From Paralithodes platypus (lineage: Eukaryota > Arthropoda > Malacostraca > Decapoda > Lithodidae), in NCBI GenBank assembly GCA_032716605.1, contig CM064506.1, forward strand, positions 15,635,779 to 15,699,778: DNA of 64,000 nt, in the 5' to 3' direction. The translations under genes were made by a program, and so were the position numbers. Shown here in pieces: positions 46,201 to 56,133 of this stretch. Under the pieces are notes generated by a model. It was not told the origin of the DNA, made no database searches, and saw only the letters and a program-made list of their open reading frames with translations. Numbering within the stretch: the stretch's first letter is position 1; each line of letters begins with the position of its first letter.

Positions 46201-46291
46201 ATATCTTGTATTGTGCATGCAGCCTTATATACCCAGTCAATTTAGAACTCACATTACCCAAGTTAAACCTGTAGAAAAACAGGGCATAACA
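43252..46291 (+). repeat. 3' LTR of element II (3040 bp, uninterrupted)
   Basis: Complete LTR from TAAAATGCCC to GGGCATAACA. It contains the LTR frame pair (44940-45215 and onward to 45554), the TATA box at 45996 and AATAAA at 46145. It is the best reference copy for the family in this window. Confidence 0.93.
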
Positions 46292-47069
46292 CTACCGATC
46301 TACAGGTAATTAATAAAAGAAATAGGGCTAAATGTCCAAGAACTTCATTAAGAATAAAAATTTCGAAAAAGTTAAAAAAAAAAAAAACATTTCTCAAAAT
46401 ATATTTATGCATATTGTGTCAAAGTTTCAACCCCGTAGCTCAAAAAATGCAAAAGTTACGGCCATGCCATATTTTGCATGGAAAAATGCGATTTGCAGCC
46501 AAACCAGACGGAATTCGAGGCTGATATTAAAATCCGTACAAAGAAGTCGCGGTAAATCGATTGCGACAAGTTAAAATGTCGTAGGTCCAATATTTGAGGG
46601 CGTGATTTTGGGTGGACGGGCGGGCAACCCCCAGTCAGAGCTCAGTTCTCTCTCAACCCTCCCCCTCCCCCTACCTACCCTACCCCAACCCAGCATTACT
46701 TAAAGATATTTATTTTTACCCAATAATTATTCCCTTGTCTTTTTGTATTAATTATATATATTTATGTTTACAAAGGGCATTGTTTATTGATTAATCAGAT
46801 TGTTAATTATATTAACTTGTATTTTGTATACATAATCGAAGAAAAGGATTACTTAATTATATGCGTACGAATGCCAATGTGTGAGAATAAAGAGTTATGG
46901 ATTACATAATGGTTTAAATATTATATATGTTGGTGTCATTAAAATCTTATTAAACGTACATAATATATACTATGTATGGCATTTAGTTAGTGTCATTTAA
47001 AGCTACATATACCTGTTGGTGTGAGATAGAACATTGATATGCCTATATGTTATTACAAACACACACACA

Positions 47070-47430
47070 CACAGTCAGTCAATCAGTTAGTTACACAGTT
47101 AGTTATAAACACACAGTCAGTTACACAGTCAGTCAATCAGTTAGTCACACGGGTAGTTATAAACACACAGTCAGTTACACCCAGTTAGTCACACAGTTAG
47201 TAATACACACACAGTAACACCCAGTCAATCAATCAGTTAGTCAGCCAGTTAGTCACACAGTTAGTTATAAACACACAGTCAGTTACACCCAGTCAATCAA
47301 TCAGTTAGTCAACCAGTTAGTTACACATTTATTTATAAACACACAGTCAGTTAAATCCAGTCAGTCAATCAATCAGTTAGTCAGCCAGTTAGTCACACAT
47401 TTAGTTATAAATACACAGTCAGTTACACCC
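47070..47430 (+). repeat. CAGT-derived satellite array (outer right)
   Basis: Phrases 'AGTCAATCAGTTAGTCAGCC' and 'TATAAACACACAGTCAGTTA' as at 21238-21710. It follows an (AC)n run at 47056-47072. Confidence 0.9.
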
Positions 47431-47439
47431 AGTCAATAT

Positions 47440-47625
47440 GTCCTTCATCTTTCCCTCATCCTATGACTTAAATTGCTTCAAACTCTGTGTGTCCAGACAT
47501 TTTGGCTCGAGCATGCCTTGATTTTGGCCCTGTCACTCTTTCAACTCTGGGGGAGGCACTCGCCACAGGCAGTTTCGACTTTTGTCTCCCTCAACCACAT
47601 ACACAAAAATCAATCGGTTAGTCAG
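47440..47625 (+). repeat. LINE 3' block
   Basis: 'CCTATGACTTAAATTGCTTC' through 'GATTTTGGCCCTGTCACTCT' to 'CTCAACCACATACACA', the same block as at 33836, 21722 and 51835. Confidence 0.8.
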
Positions 47626-47639
47626 CCAGTTAGTCACAC

Positions 47640-48165
47640 ACTTTTGTTTATGTGGGTATAGTAACAGACAGTCAGTAATAAACAGTCAGAAAGTCAGTCA
47701 GTCACACAGTCAGTCAGTCACATGCAGCCAATCACAGTCACACAGTCAGTCAGTCACACACAGCCAGCCACTGTCACCCATACAGTCAGTCAAAAGCAAA
47801 ATCAGTCACAGGCATTTGTCAAGTTAACTTAATTTCGGACACAATAAATTAATTTGCTGGTATATTACTGTAAGCTCAATATATCAAACTATCAACTAAG
47901 CAAAGTATTTATTGTTTTAAACCAGACCACATAACACTAAGCTTATACTTATATAATGTATATAACTGTTATATAGCAACAAAATTATAACAGTTTGTGT
48001 GAATAGACTTAATTATATAAACTAATTATTCTAATTATATTTATTAAATGGTGAATGGTATTAAAAACTGTTTTACTAATCGTGGAATTTGTAAAGAGAA
48101 TAAATAGGTATGTAAATAGTAAAATAATAACTATATTAATGCTGAAAACGAAAATATGGAAATCG
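47640..48165. repeat. CAGT array followed by a module repeated at 50705-51260
   Basis: A CAGT array (47640-47815) runs into 'GCATTTGTCAAG' and 'GGTATATTACTGTAAGCTCA'. AT-rich DNA follows, with 'TTTGTAAAGAGAA' and 'ATGCTGAAAACGAAAATATG'. The same ordered landmarks recur at 50705-51260. Confidence 0.7.
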
Positions 48166-48179
48166 TGCGGGTAAGCCGG

Positions 48180-48560
48180 AGAGTAGGTAGGGGAGGAGGG
48201 GGAGGGTTGAGAAAGACAAACTGAGCTAACCCGCCCGCCGCGACCCCGCCGCCCAAAATCACGCCCTTAAATATTGCAGCTACGACATTCTAAACCTGTT
48301 TCAAACGATTTACCTCAAGTTTTAACCCATTTTTTGCCAGGTTTTTTGTACGGATTTTAATATTAGCCTCCAATTCCGCCTGGTTTAACCGGAAATCGCG
48401 TTTTTACAAGCACAATTTGAATTGGCCATACCTTTTTCATTTTTTGAACTATGAGGCTAAAATTTGGACACAATATACATATATTAATAAAGAGAAATGT
48501 TATATCTCACTTTTTCGATGTTTTTATTTTTAATGAATTTACAACGTTTTCTATTTAATT
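48180..48560 (+). repeat. Third, diverged copy of the palindrome-arm unit
   Basis: 'GGAGGGGGAGGGTTGAGAAA', then 'GCCCAAAATCACGCCCTTAA', 'TACGACATTCTAA' and 'ACGGATTTTAATATTAGCCT' follow the left arm (22650-22713 joined to 32816-33110) in order, without any LTR element between the parts. It therefore also shows an empty site for element I. Confidence 0.75.
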
Positions 48561-48764
48561 AAAATGTTGTAGCATTAGCCTAATACATAATTATATATAA
48601 TTACATTAATTTGTCATCGTATATATATTTTAATGGTCTATTAAAATTACCACATTATTTTTATGATTATTATTATTACTATTATTATATATCTGCAGCT
48701 CCCAGCCAACAAACTCACGAGTTTGCTTTACTGTACATCATTACACTGTCAATTACACATGCAG

Positions 48765-50700
48765 CCAGTTACTGAATTAGTAACACATTCAATCCGTCTG
48801 TAACATACTAAGTCAGTTGGTTAAACGCCGAGTCAGTGAATAACACACCGATTCATACACACAGTAATTATTCAGTCAGTCATTCACACATTTAATCAGT
48901 AATACATTACCAGTAACACATTCAGTCAGTCATTAAAATAATTAGTCTATCATTCACACTTCCATTGAGTAAGATATTCAGTAATACATTCAGTCAGTCA
49001 GTAACACATTCAGTTGTTCATTAATAATTTCAATCAGTAACACATTCAGTCAGTAACACATTCAGCCAGTCGTAACACATACAGCCAGTAACACATTCAG
49101 CCAGTCAGTAACACATTCAGTCAGTAACACATACAACCAATCAGTAACGCATTCAGTTAATTAATAACACATTCAGTTAGTCAGTAACACATTCAGTCAG
49201 TCAGTAACACATTATTTCAGTCAGTAACACATACAACCAATCAGTAACACATTCAGCCAGTCAGTAACATACACAGCCAATCATTAACACACACAGCCAG
49301 TCAGTAACACATTATTTCAGTCAGTAACACATACAACCAGTCAGTAACACATTCAGTCAGTCAGTAACACATACAACAAGTCAGTAACACATACAACCAA
49401 TCATTAACACATACAACCAGTCAGTAACACATACAGCCAGTCAGTAACACATACAGTCAGTCAGTAACACATTCAGCCAGTCAGTAACACATTCAGTCAG
49501 TAACACATACAACCAATCAGTAACGCATTCAGTTAGTCAGTAACACATTCAGTCAGTCAGTAACACATTATTTCAGTCAGTAACACATACAACCAATCAG
49601 TAACACATTCAGCCAGTCAGTAACATACACAGCCAATCATTAACACACACAGCCAGTCAGTAACACATTATTTCAGTCAGTAACACATACAACCAGTCAG
49701 TAACACATTCAGTCAGTCAGTAACACATACAACAAGTCAGTAACACATACAACCAATCATTAACACATACAACCAGTCAGTAACACATACAGCCAGTCAG
49801 TAACACATACAGTCAGTCAGTAACACATACAGTCAGTCAGTAACACATTCAGTCAATCAGTAACACATACAGCTAGTCAGTAACACATACAGTCAGTCAG
49901 TAACACATTCAGTCAGTCAGTAACACATACAACCAATCAGTAACACATACAACCAGTCAGTAACACATTCAGCCAGTCAGTAACACATACATCCAATCAG
50001 TAACACATTCAGTCAATTAGTAACACATTCAGTTAGTCAGTAACACATTCAGTCAGTCAGTAACACATACAGTCAATCAGTAACCTATTAAGTCAGTCAG
50101 TAACACATTCAGTCAGTCGGTAACACATTCAGTCAGTCAGTAACACATTCAGTCAGTCAGTAACACACACAGTGAGTCAGTAATAAGTCACACACAATCA
50201 GTCACATACTGCCAGTCACACAGTCAGTAATGTACAGTCACACACACCGTCAGTTATACAGTCAGTCAGTAACATAATCACACAGTCAGTCAGTCACAAA
50301 TTAATGTACTTAGCGAGTAACATAATCACACACAGTCAGTCGGTCACATACAGCCAGTCACAGTCACATATGGTAACATACAGTCACACACAGTCAGCAG
50401 CAATCAGTCACATACAGCCAGTCACAGTCACACATATAGCTAATCACAAACAGTCACACAGTCAGTAACAATAACAATCAGTCACATACGGCAAGTCAGT
50501 CACAGTCACACATACAGTTAGTCAGAAACAGTCACACAGTAACAATCAGTCACATACGGTTAGTCACACATAATCAGTCAGTGACATACAACCAGTCACA
50601 GTTACACTTACAGTTAGTCAATAACATAGTCACTAACAGTCAGTCAGTCAGTCACTCACAGCCAGTCACAATCACACATACAGTCAGGCAGAGGCAAAAA
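48765..50700 (+). repeat. Long CAGT satellite, about 20-bp unit, with internal 356-bp duplication
   Basis: The unit is close to CAGTCAGTAACACATTCAGC or ...CATACAACC, about 20 bp. About 280 bp (49181-49460) recurs almost unchanged at 49537-49816, including the rare variant 'ACATTATTTCAGTCAG', which appears at 49210 and 49310 and again 356 bp later. Towards 50200-50700 the array degenerates into CAGTCACA phrases. Confidence 0.92.
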
Positions 50701-50808
50701 CAGTCACACGCATTTGTCAAGCTATTTTTTATTTCAGACATAATAAAGTAACTTGCCAGTATATTACTGTAAACTTAATATATAAAATGTTCTGAGCAAA
50801 GTTTTTGA

Positions 50809-51015
50809 CCCATTCTGTACCGGCGACGTCGTTTTTATTGGATTTCAGCTACATTTAGTCGATTTTATGAAGCTTGGGAAGGATATATGGTAGCTCAAAG
50901 GATTAATTGAGATAGCCTGCAATCATTTAATGGGTAGACATCCTTCCTAAGTTGAAGAAAATCGTCTATTCATTGCCAGAATATATCGAAAAGGACGTCA
51001 TCGGTACTGTATGGG
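50809..51015. mobile_element. TTAA MITE (207 bp)
   Basis: Left end CCCATTCTGTACCGGCGACGTC; right end, inverted, CCCATACAGTACCGATGACGTC: a 22-bp inverted repeat with few mismatches. The flanks are TTGA (50805-50808, probably decayed TTAA) and TTAA (51016-51019). The module copy at 47900 lacks it. Partial relatives are at 6846 and 12020. Confidence 0.85.
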
Positions 51016-51399
51016 TTAATAAAGCAGATCACATACTACTTATATTATATATATAACTAACTGCTCTATAGCACAACAGATATATTAGTTTGTTCGAATA
51101 GACTTGCTGTAAATACACTAATTATGAAACTAATTATACTAATTAAGCATGCATGGTATTAAATATACAGTACTTCCACTAACGGCAGAAGTTTGTAAAG
51201 AGAAATCATTGATGTATGAATAATATAATAATAACCTATAATAATGATAAAATGAAAATATGGAATGTATGTATTAATTTGTGTATCTTCTTGTTTCCTA
51301 TGTGTATGAAAGAGACATAGGTGAGGGCTGGTCCTATCCAGAGTGAGGTTTGGTATCCTCTACCCAACCTTAGCAGTTTCTGTCTGTCTCTATTACTGT

Positions 51400-51965
51400 C
51401 CATACTTTTTCCTTCTGGGGGCAGGGAGCTAGGAATATTCCTTCCCTTGTAAAATTCACCTACTAGACGAGACAGAGTAAGGGGCAAGGGAACGTTAAAG
51501 TGGTCCCGGACCCCAAGAACTAGAACTTTAAATGTTTCTCTTCGGGCTCTGTCTCGATTCGGCCACCCCCAGCTGCAATCTATCTCTCTTCGCCGCAATG
51601 TTGCATCTCTCTCGCTATTCTATCGCTACTACAATAATCAGTGTTCCTCGGAGCTTTCCCAGTGTACACCACCTCCTCTACATACAGTAGGGTATGTAGT
51701 ACTCGCCTTGCAACACAATCCCACCCCTACTCTGTGCAACTCTCCAACCCGAGTGAAACGCTATTCTCAGACATTCTTCAATTCAACTGCTGAGCTGTGG
51801 AACGCTCTTCCAGAATCAGTCTTTCTCTCTTCCTATGACTTAAATTGCTTCAAACACCGTGTCCAGGCATTTTAGCTCAAACGTCCCTTGATTTTGGCCC
51901 TGTCACTCTTTCAAAACTGGAGGAGGCAGTTCTGCCTTTGTCTCCCTCATTCACATAGAAAAAAA
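51400..51965 (+). pseudogene. LINE 3' end with ORF2 C-terminus
   Basis: 51400-51560 matches a LINE 3' end also at 57690-57860 ('GGGCTCTGTCTCGATTCGGC'). From about 51585 a plus frame reads 'ASLSLFYRYYNNQCSSELS' and later 'FFNSTAELWNALPESVF' and 'LNCFKHRVQAF' to a TAG near 51878. This is the standard C-terminal end of a CR1/Jockey-type RT protein. It is followed by 'GATTTTGGCCCTGTCACTCT', which identifies the recurring 'LINE 3' block' elsewhere in the window. Confidence 0.7.
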
Positions 51966-52115
51966 AACAAAAAAAAACATTCAAGCCTGCTACTACGCAT
52001 CTCATTACTTATACTTTTGATACTTCACCGTCTCCTTAGCTCTTCACTAGATATCCAATCTAGCAGTTTGGCCCCACACATCCATCTCACCATTCTCATC
52101 TTGGCACATTCTATT

Positions 52116-53330
52116 CTATTGTTGTTGTTGTTCCCTAGACTGCCTGGCAGGACAGTCACAAGTCCCTGAGGACGGCCATAGCCGGAAGTAGGTGTTTCCC
52201 CAGAGCCCTCATTGTGTGTATGCTGTGTTATTGGCGTGCATGATTGAGTGTAGTGCAGTCTTCCATAATGCGTTTTATGGTATAGGGTGCAATGTTATAG
52301 CCTGGACAGCCGTCAACCACGGACTCATCCAACCTCCTCTGGTAGATGAGGAGAGCCGGATGACATCCGCAGGCTGCAGCACATCCTGGCCAGGTGGACT
52401 CTGTCCTCCCAGGGAAGGGTTGATTTTGAGAGGTTGATGTCAGGGCCCTCCGGGGATACGCATGTACAGTAGTTGTATGTTGCCTTCGAGGGCTTGGAAG
52501 TGGTGAGTGATATAAGTGTGGAACCTGGTCTGTGGTGGATGGGGGGGAGGGGGAGTGATGGCAGTATTTCTGGCATTATTTTGATATCATCCACTTTGAC
52601 CAGCCACATTTCTAAAGCATAGGTCATTGTGCTTCTAATGCATGAAGCATAAACCATTAACTTCAAGGGGAGTAGGCCAAATCTTATTCTGGCGATAGTG
52701 GCAGCCTCGGCCCCACCAGCTCCTGCAACTCATTGCCAAAGTTCACACTCTCAAGTCGGTCATTCAACACAAGCTCCCCTTTGCATACTCTACATACAAA
52801 ATTCTCCACTTCGGATTTCTTCCTCAGCAGAGGTCTTTTTATTCTGGTGCAGCGCTTTTTCCTATGGTGTACCCAACGACAGACGCTACACCGAATTCAT
52901 GTTCGCACCCACCCCTTTTCTTCATGCTGCACATGGGTATGCATAACGTTTTCCTACATTTATATGCCCTAATCCACTGTGCATAACCTTGGTTTTATTT
53001 ACATTAACTCTTTATCCCTTACTTGCCATACCATCCCTCCATCTTCTGAATTTGGCCTCAGCATCCTGCATATTATCTGCAATAAGAACTAGGTCATCTG
53101 CATATAGCAGTTCCAAAGGGAGCCCAGTTCTATAATATCTAGATAGTGCCTCCAGAACCGTTACAAAGAGGAGGGGGCTTAACATAGAGCCCTGGTATAC
53201 TTCAACACTAGGTAGCACCAACGAACTTGACAATAATCTTGATTCCTGACCTCTCAGTAACTCAAAAGGGCCTATAGCAAACTGGTTGTAATTATCCACA
53301 TCTATTTCCTGATGGACTCTTCCCAAATGA
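52116..53330 (-). pseudogene. LINE with (AAC)n tail, RT core present
   Basis: The minus frame 53326-53012 includes 'EVYQGSMLSPLLFVTVLEAL' (motif B), 'LELLYADDLVLIADN' (catalytic YADD) and 'FRRWRDGMASKG'. A second frame (52666-52325) includes 'YASCIRSTMTYALEMW', the post-RT block. The 3' end is 'GGCAGTCTAGGGAACAACAA' and an AAC run (52116-52133). Frameshifts and internal loss separate the two parts. It names the family of the AAC-tailed ends at 6867 and 13640. Confidence 0.8.
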
Positions 53331-53339
53331 TAGAAACGT

Positions 53340-54700
53340 CAGCCCGATTGCTTTCATTCACTTCGACTTATAAGAAGTTAAGGGGTCAAGATTATTGTCA
53401 AGTTCACTGGTGCTACCTATGCCTGTAAACTCCTCAATCTGGTACACCTTTCACCCTCACTGCCATTCGCGAGTCCTCCTACATCTTCATTATCACGGAC
53501 ACCAGCTACTCCTCTACATCTATTTTTCTGTTAAAATTGTCAAAATAATGGGGCGAACATCTTAAAATCTCAAAACTAATGGGGCTAAACGTGAAGGAGA
53601 AGGGGGTCCAAAAAAAGGCAAACATAAGCATCTTCCTTTACAGTCCCTTCCTCACCACCTTCTGTGGTCAGTTTGTTTCCTGCTCAATACAAATGCAGTC
53701 CCTCATCAGCTGATTTCTCGATAGCTAATGGAAAAATACGAAACTACTATGTCTCTGCATTATATTGATCCCAGTTTTTCATAATTTATATATTTTCCTA
53801 CAAAATTCTTGTAATAGCTGAATAACCAAAATGGGGATATGGCAATTTAATGTCCGCTGGAAATAAACGGCCTATACTTGCTGTCCCCTTCCTTCCAGAC
53901 ATTCGGGCTACTAAATGTTATGTCTTGTCACTTTTTCACAGAGAATCCAGTCCCAAATTCCAATTTTCAGACATCAAACTGATAAAACAAATCTCCAAGG
54001 TGCAAATACTATATCAGTGTAAGAATTAAGGTGATTCAAACTCCGTCTAAGTTAACTATGAAAATGTATAGACAGCATTACCCAGTGAGGAAATGCTGGA
54101 CTGTGAACGTGGGGGGAGCTGCGCGTAGGGGTGGACAGTGGACCTAGAATGACGTGGGCTCGGGTACTCAGGTCCGATCTCAAAATATAAAATTGACAAC
54201 AGAGGCAGCCCTTGACAGGACCGCCTGGAAAGCCGCCATTTAGACTGTAACTGTAACCATGCACATTCTCTGTGGACAGAACAGTCTTTAAACTTGTATG
54301 TAGACAGCATTACCCCCATGGAGTATGAGGACCTTCATCTTAAGGTGGAGAAAAAAGTTAATGTGCTTCACACATCCTACTATGTGTCACATAAGGCGAC
54401 TAATAGGCGGAATGGCGGGAGACTTGTGGACCAACAGCCATTACTATACTGTACATTAAAGCCTTGATATTGGCACTATATTGGTATGGCACTGCTGAAG
54501 CTGGTGAGGTGTGGATAAGTGCCACAGGGGACTCTACTGGAGTCTTACCTGGGTACTGTTTGGCGCCACGTCAGTGTCGGCCACAGTGTTTACATAGTGG
54601 GGTGGTGTTATGGCAGGACTTTATTGTTCTATAGTCCAAGTTAACTAATGTTGGCTAAGGGTATAAAAAAGATGTATAAAATCATATGGTATATTTATAG
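53340..54700. other. No gene recognised; dispersed repeat pieces
   Basis: 53524-53617 is the inverse of 56680-56780 ('CCATTAGTTTTGAGATT', 'ATTTTGACAATTTTAA'-type). 'GACAGCATTACCC' occurs at 54071 and 54304. About 54470-54620 is a divergent relative of 59310-59520. No supported coding frame. Confidence 0.45.
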
Positions 54701-54707
54701 TTTAATT

Positions 54708-54800
54708 AAAATGTAAAACTTGCAAACTAAACAAACCAAAATTGGGACAAGGACAATATAAAGTCAAATCAAATTATCAAAATCGCAGTATTTACCTTTC
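54708..54800 (+). repeat. Dispersed repeat (about 110 bp family)
   Basis: 'AATGTAAAACTTGCAAACTA' then 'ACAATATAAAGTCAAA' and 'TCAAAATCGC'. Sister copies are at 56376, 58888 and, inverted, 10028. Confidence 0.6.
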
Positions 54801-54882
54801 TATCCTTGTATTAGATAGGTTTATTACTACCTATAAATGGGTAATTATAATTGACACTTTAATTACCCTTTTCCTATGCAAT

Positions 54883-55113
54883 AAGCCGGTATCACACGAG
54901 AGCTTTTATAGTCAACATTCGATGGTCAACATTTTTCTGGAAACAATTTTGAAATATTTTGCACTGGTATTGGAAACTTCAAACTAGACTGATGGTAGAT
55001 GTATTTAGGACTTTAGATGACAAATATATTAATTGTTGACCTCATAAGCTGCCAGTCCAGTGTTAAGAATAGCCTAAATGTTGAGGGAAAAAGTGCTTGT
55101 GTGATACCGACTT
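54883..55113. mobile_element. MITE with about 21-bp inverted ends (unclassified DNA transposon)
   Basis: Left AAGCCGGTATCACACGAGAGC; right, inverted, AAGTCGGTATCACACAAGCAC. The 231-bp body has no coding frame. I could not define a target duplication, so the superfamily is open. Confidence 0.65.
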
Positions 55114-55356
55114 TACTGTTACCTATCAAATCTACACATGCCTCAATAAAACAAATTATGTGAATGAAAACAATAAATATTAATATAAATTGTTATTGAA
55201 AATAAACAGCTCTTTTACTATATACAATTATGAAAAATAGTACAGTACAATATGACATTTAAAAAACATTGCAAACAAATTGACCGATTGTCAGAATAAA
55301 TTCCTTGCAACCTCTTCACAAAAAAACACATTCACATGATTATTTGATGTGATTAA

Positions 55357-55758
55357 CCTTTTCAGTATGATCACACATTTTTACATTATATTATAGTTAA
55401 CCCTCGGAATCCGGGAGGCCTCATATGAGGCAAAACAAAATATTGCCAGGAATCCAGGAAGCCTCATACAAGGCAAAATGCGCGGGTAAAAATCGTCATA
55501 ACACGGCAACCACGCGTCGTCTCGGTGTCATCTCAACGGCATTCTACAGACAACAAAATGTTTTACAATTTGCAAAAAAATTTACTGCTCTAGGTGGTCT
55601 CAATCAGTAGTTACTGAATTATGAAGTTTGCCTGTACATAAAGGGCCCCGGATACAGCGATCAGGATCATATGAGGCCCCCCGGATTTCGTGGGTTAACA
55701 TACAGTAGGACCACTTTATACAGTATATATAAGGAAGGACTAGTGGGCATAGAAAAGG
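55357..55758. mobile_element. TTAA-flanked outer element hosting another TTAA MITE
   Basis: TTAA (55353-55356) is followed by CCTTTTCAGTATGATCAC. At the right end GTGGGCATAGAAAAGG precedes TTAA (55759-55762). The shared ends CCTTTTC are short, so this outer element is less certain than the inner one. Without the inner MITE it is about 104 bp. Confidence 0.5.
55401..55694. mobile_element. TTAA MITE (294 bp)
   Basis: Left CCCTCGGAATCCGGGAGGCC and right, inverted, CCCACGAAATCCGGGGGGCC, continuing through TCATATGA: a 28-bp inverted repeat. TTAA lies on both sides (55397-55400, 55695-55698). The internal 'GAATCCAGGAAGCCTCATAC' is a further partial copy of the terminus. No transposase. Confidence 0.88.
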
Positions 55759-55965
55759 TTAATACTATCTCAATTTACCCTCTGGCTTCCTCAAGTCCTT
55801 CCTAATATGAATATAAGCCTCTAAGTCTGAGAACCAGGATAATACGAAGAACAGAACGTCGTCATATGGTGAAGGTTAATGTAAGTTGACCATTTTCATA
55901 GTTTTATATGGGTTAAGTGCCCCATTAATTACTCCTTCCATTCGTCTATACATTAGGCTACCATA

Positions 55966-56133
55966 GCGCAGTTGGAATATATGTACATGCTCAGATTAAT
56001 ATGCAGGATTCGAAACTGCATAATAATTCGTAGGCTTGTTCATATTTCTTTAACTGTCTTGATAGCGTAATGCATAGTGCACGGAATTTTGATGTGAGTA
56101 GCCTATCCTGGGTTCGAGTCCTCGGAGTGCCAC
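55966..56133 (+). other. Two tRNA-like SINE heads in tandem
   Basis: The first (about 55966-56032) has an A-box 'TAGCGCAGTTGG' and B-box-like 'GGATTCGAAACTG'. The second (about 56062-56133) has 'TAGCGTAATGCATAGTGC' and 'GGGTTCGAGTCC'. Stems are degenerate. No poly(A) was identified. Confidence 0.5.

Larger units (their letters stand above)
35505..46291 (+). mobile_element. LTR element II: gag-only, non-autonomous, very long LTRs
   Basis: It starts TAAAATGCCC (35505) and ends GGGCATAACA (46291) with the 5-bp duplication CTACC on both sides (35500-35504, 46292-46296). Order: 5' LTR 35505-40352 (with a 1.8-kb LINE inside), internal region 40353-43251 (2899 bp), 3' LTR 43252-46291. The empty site is preserved in the left palindrome arm as GGTAG at 33151-33155. 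Sampled LTR differences are few (for example 40238 versus 46178, and ATATGTGT versus ATACGTGT), which suggests a recent insertion. Confidence 0.92.
22079..47065. repeat. Large palindrome with an LTR element inserted in each arm
   Basis: Left arm: 22079-22713 plus 32816-34012. Right arm: 34094-35499 plus 46297-47065. An 81-bp spacer (34013-34093) separates them. Paired landmarks include 'AAATATTGGACCTACGACAT' (about 32835) with its complement (about 46580), 'GATATGTAGTTTATAAGTAC' (about 33247) with its complement (about 35390), and 'ATTCGTACGCATATAATTA' (about 22463) with its complement (about 46858). The arms differ by substitutions, small indels and at least three localised insertions, so they have existed independently for some time. 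Excluding LTR elements each arm is about 1.9-2.2 kb. Confidence 0.9.

Noticed and set aside
48765..50700. CRISPR-like array
   Set aside because: Units are directly adjacent tetramer-based variants without unique spacers, in a eukaryotic setting.
51236..51598. 120-codon minus-strand protein
   Set aside because: It lies opposite LINE 3'-end sequence shared with 57690-57860 and has no recognisable domain.
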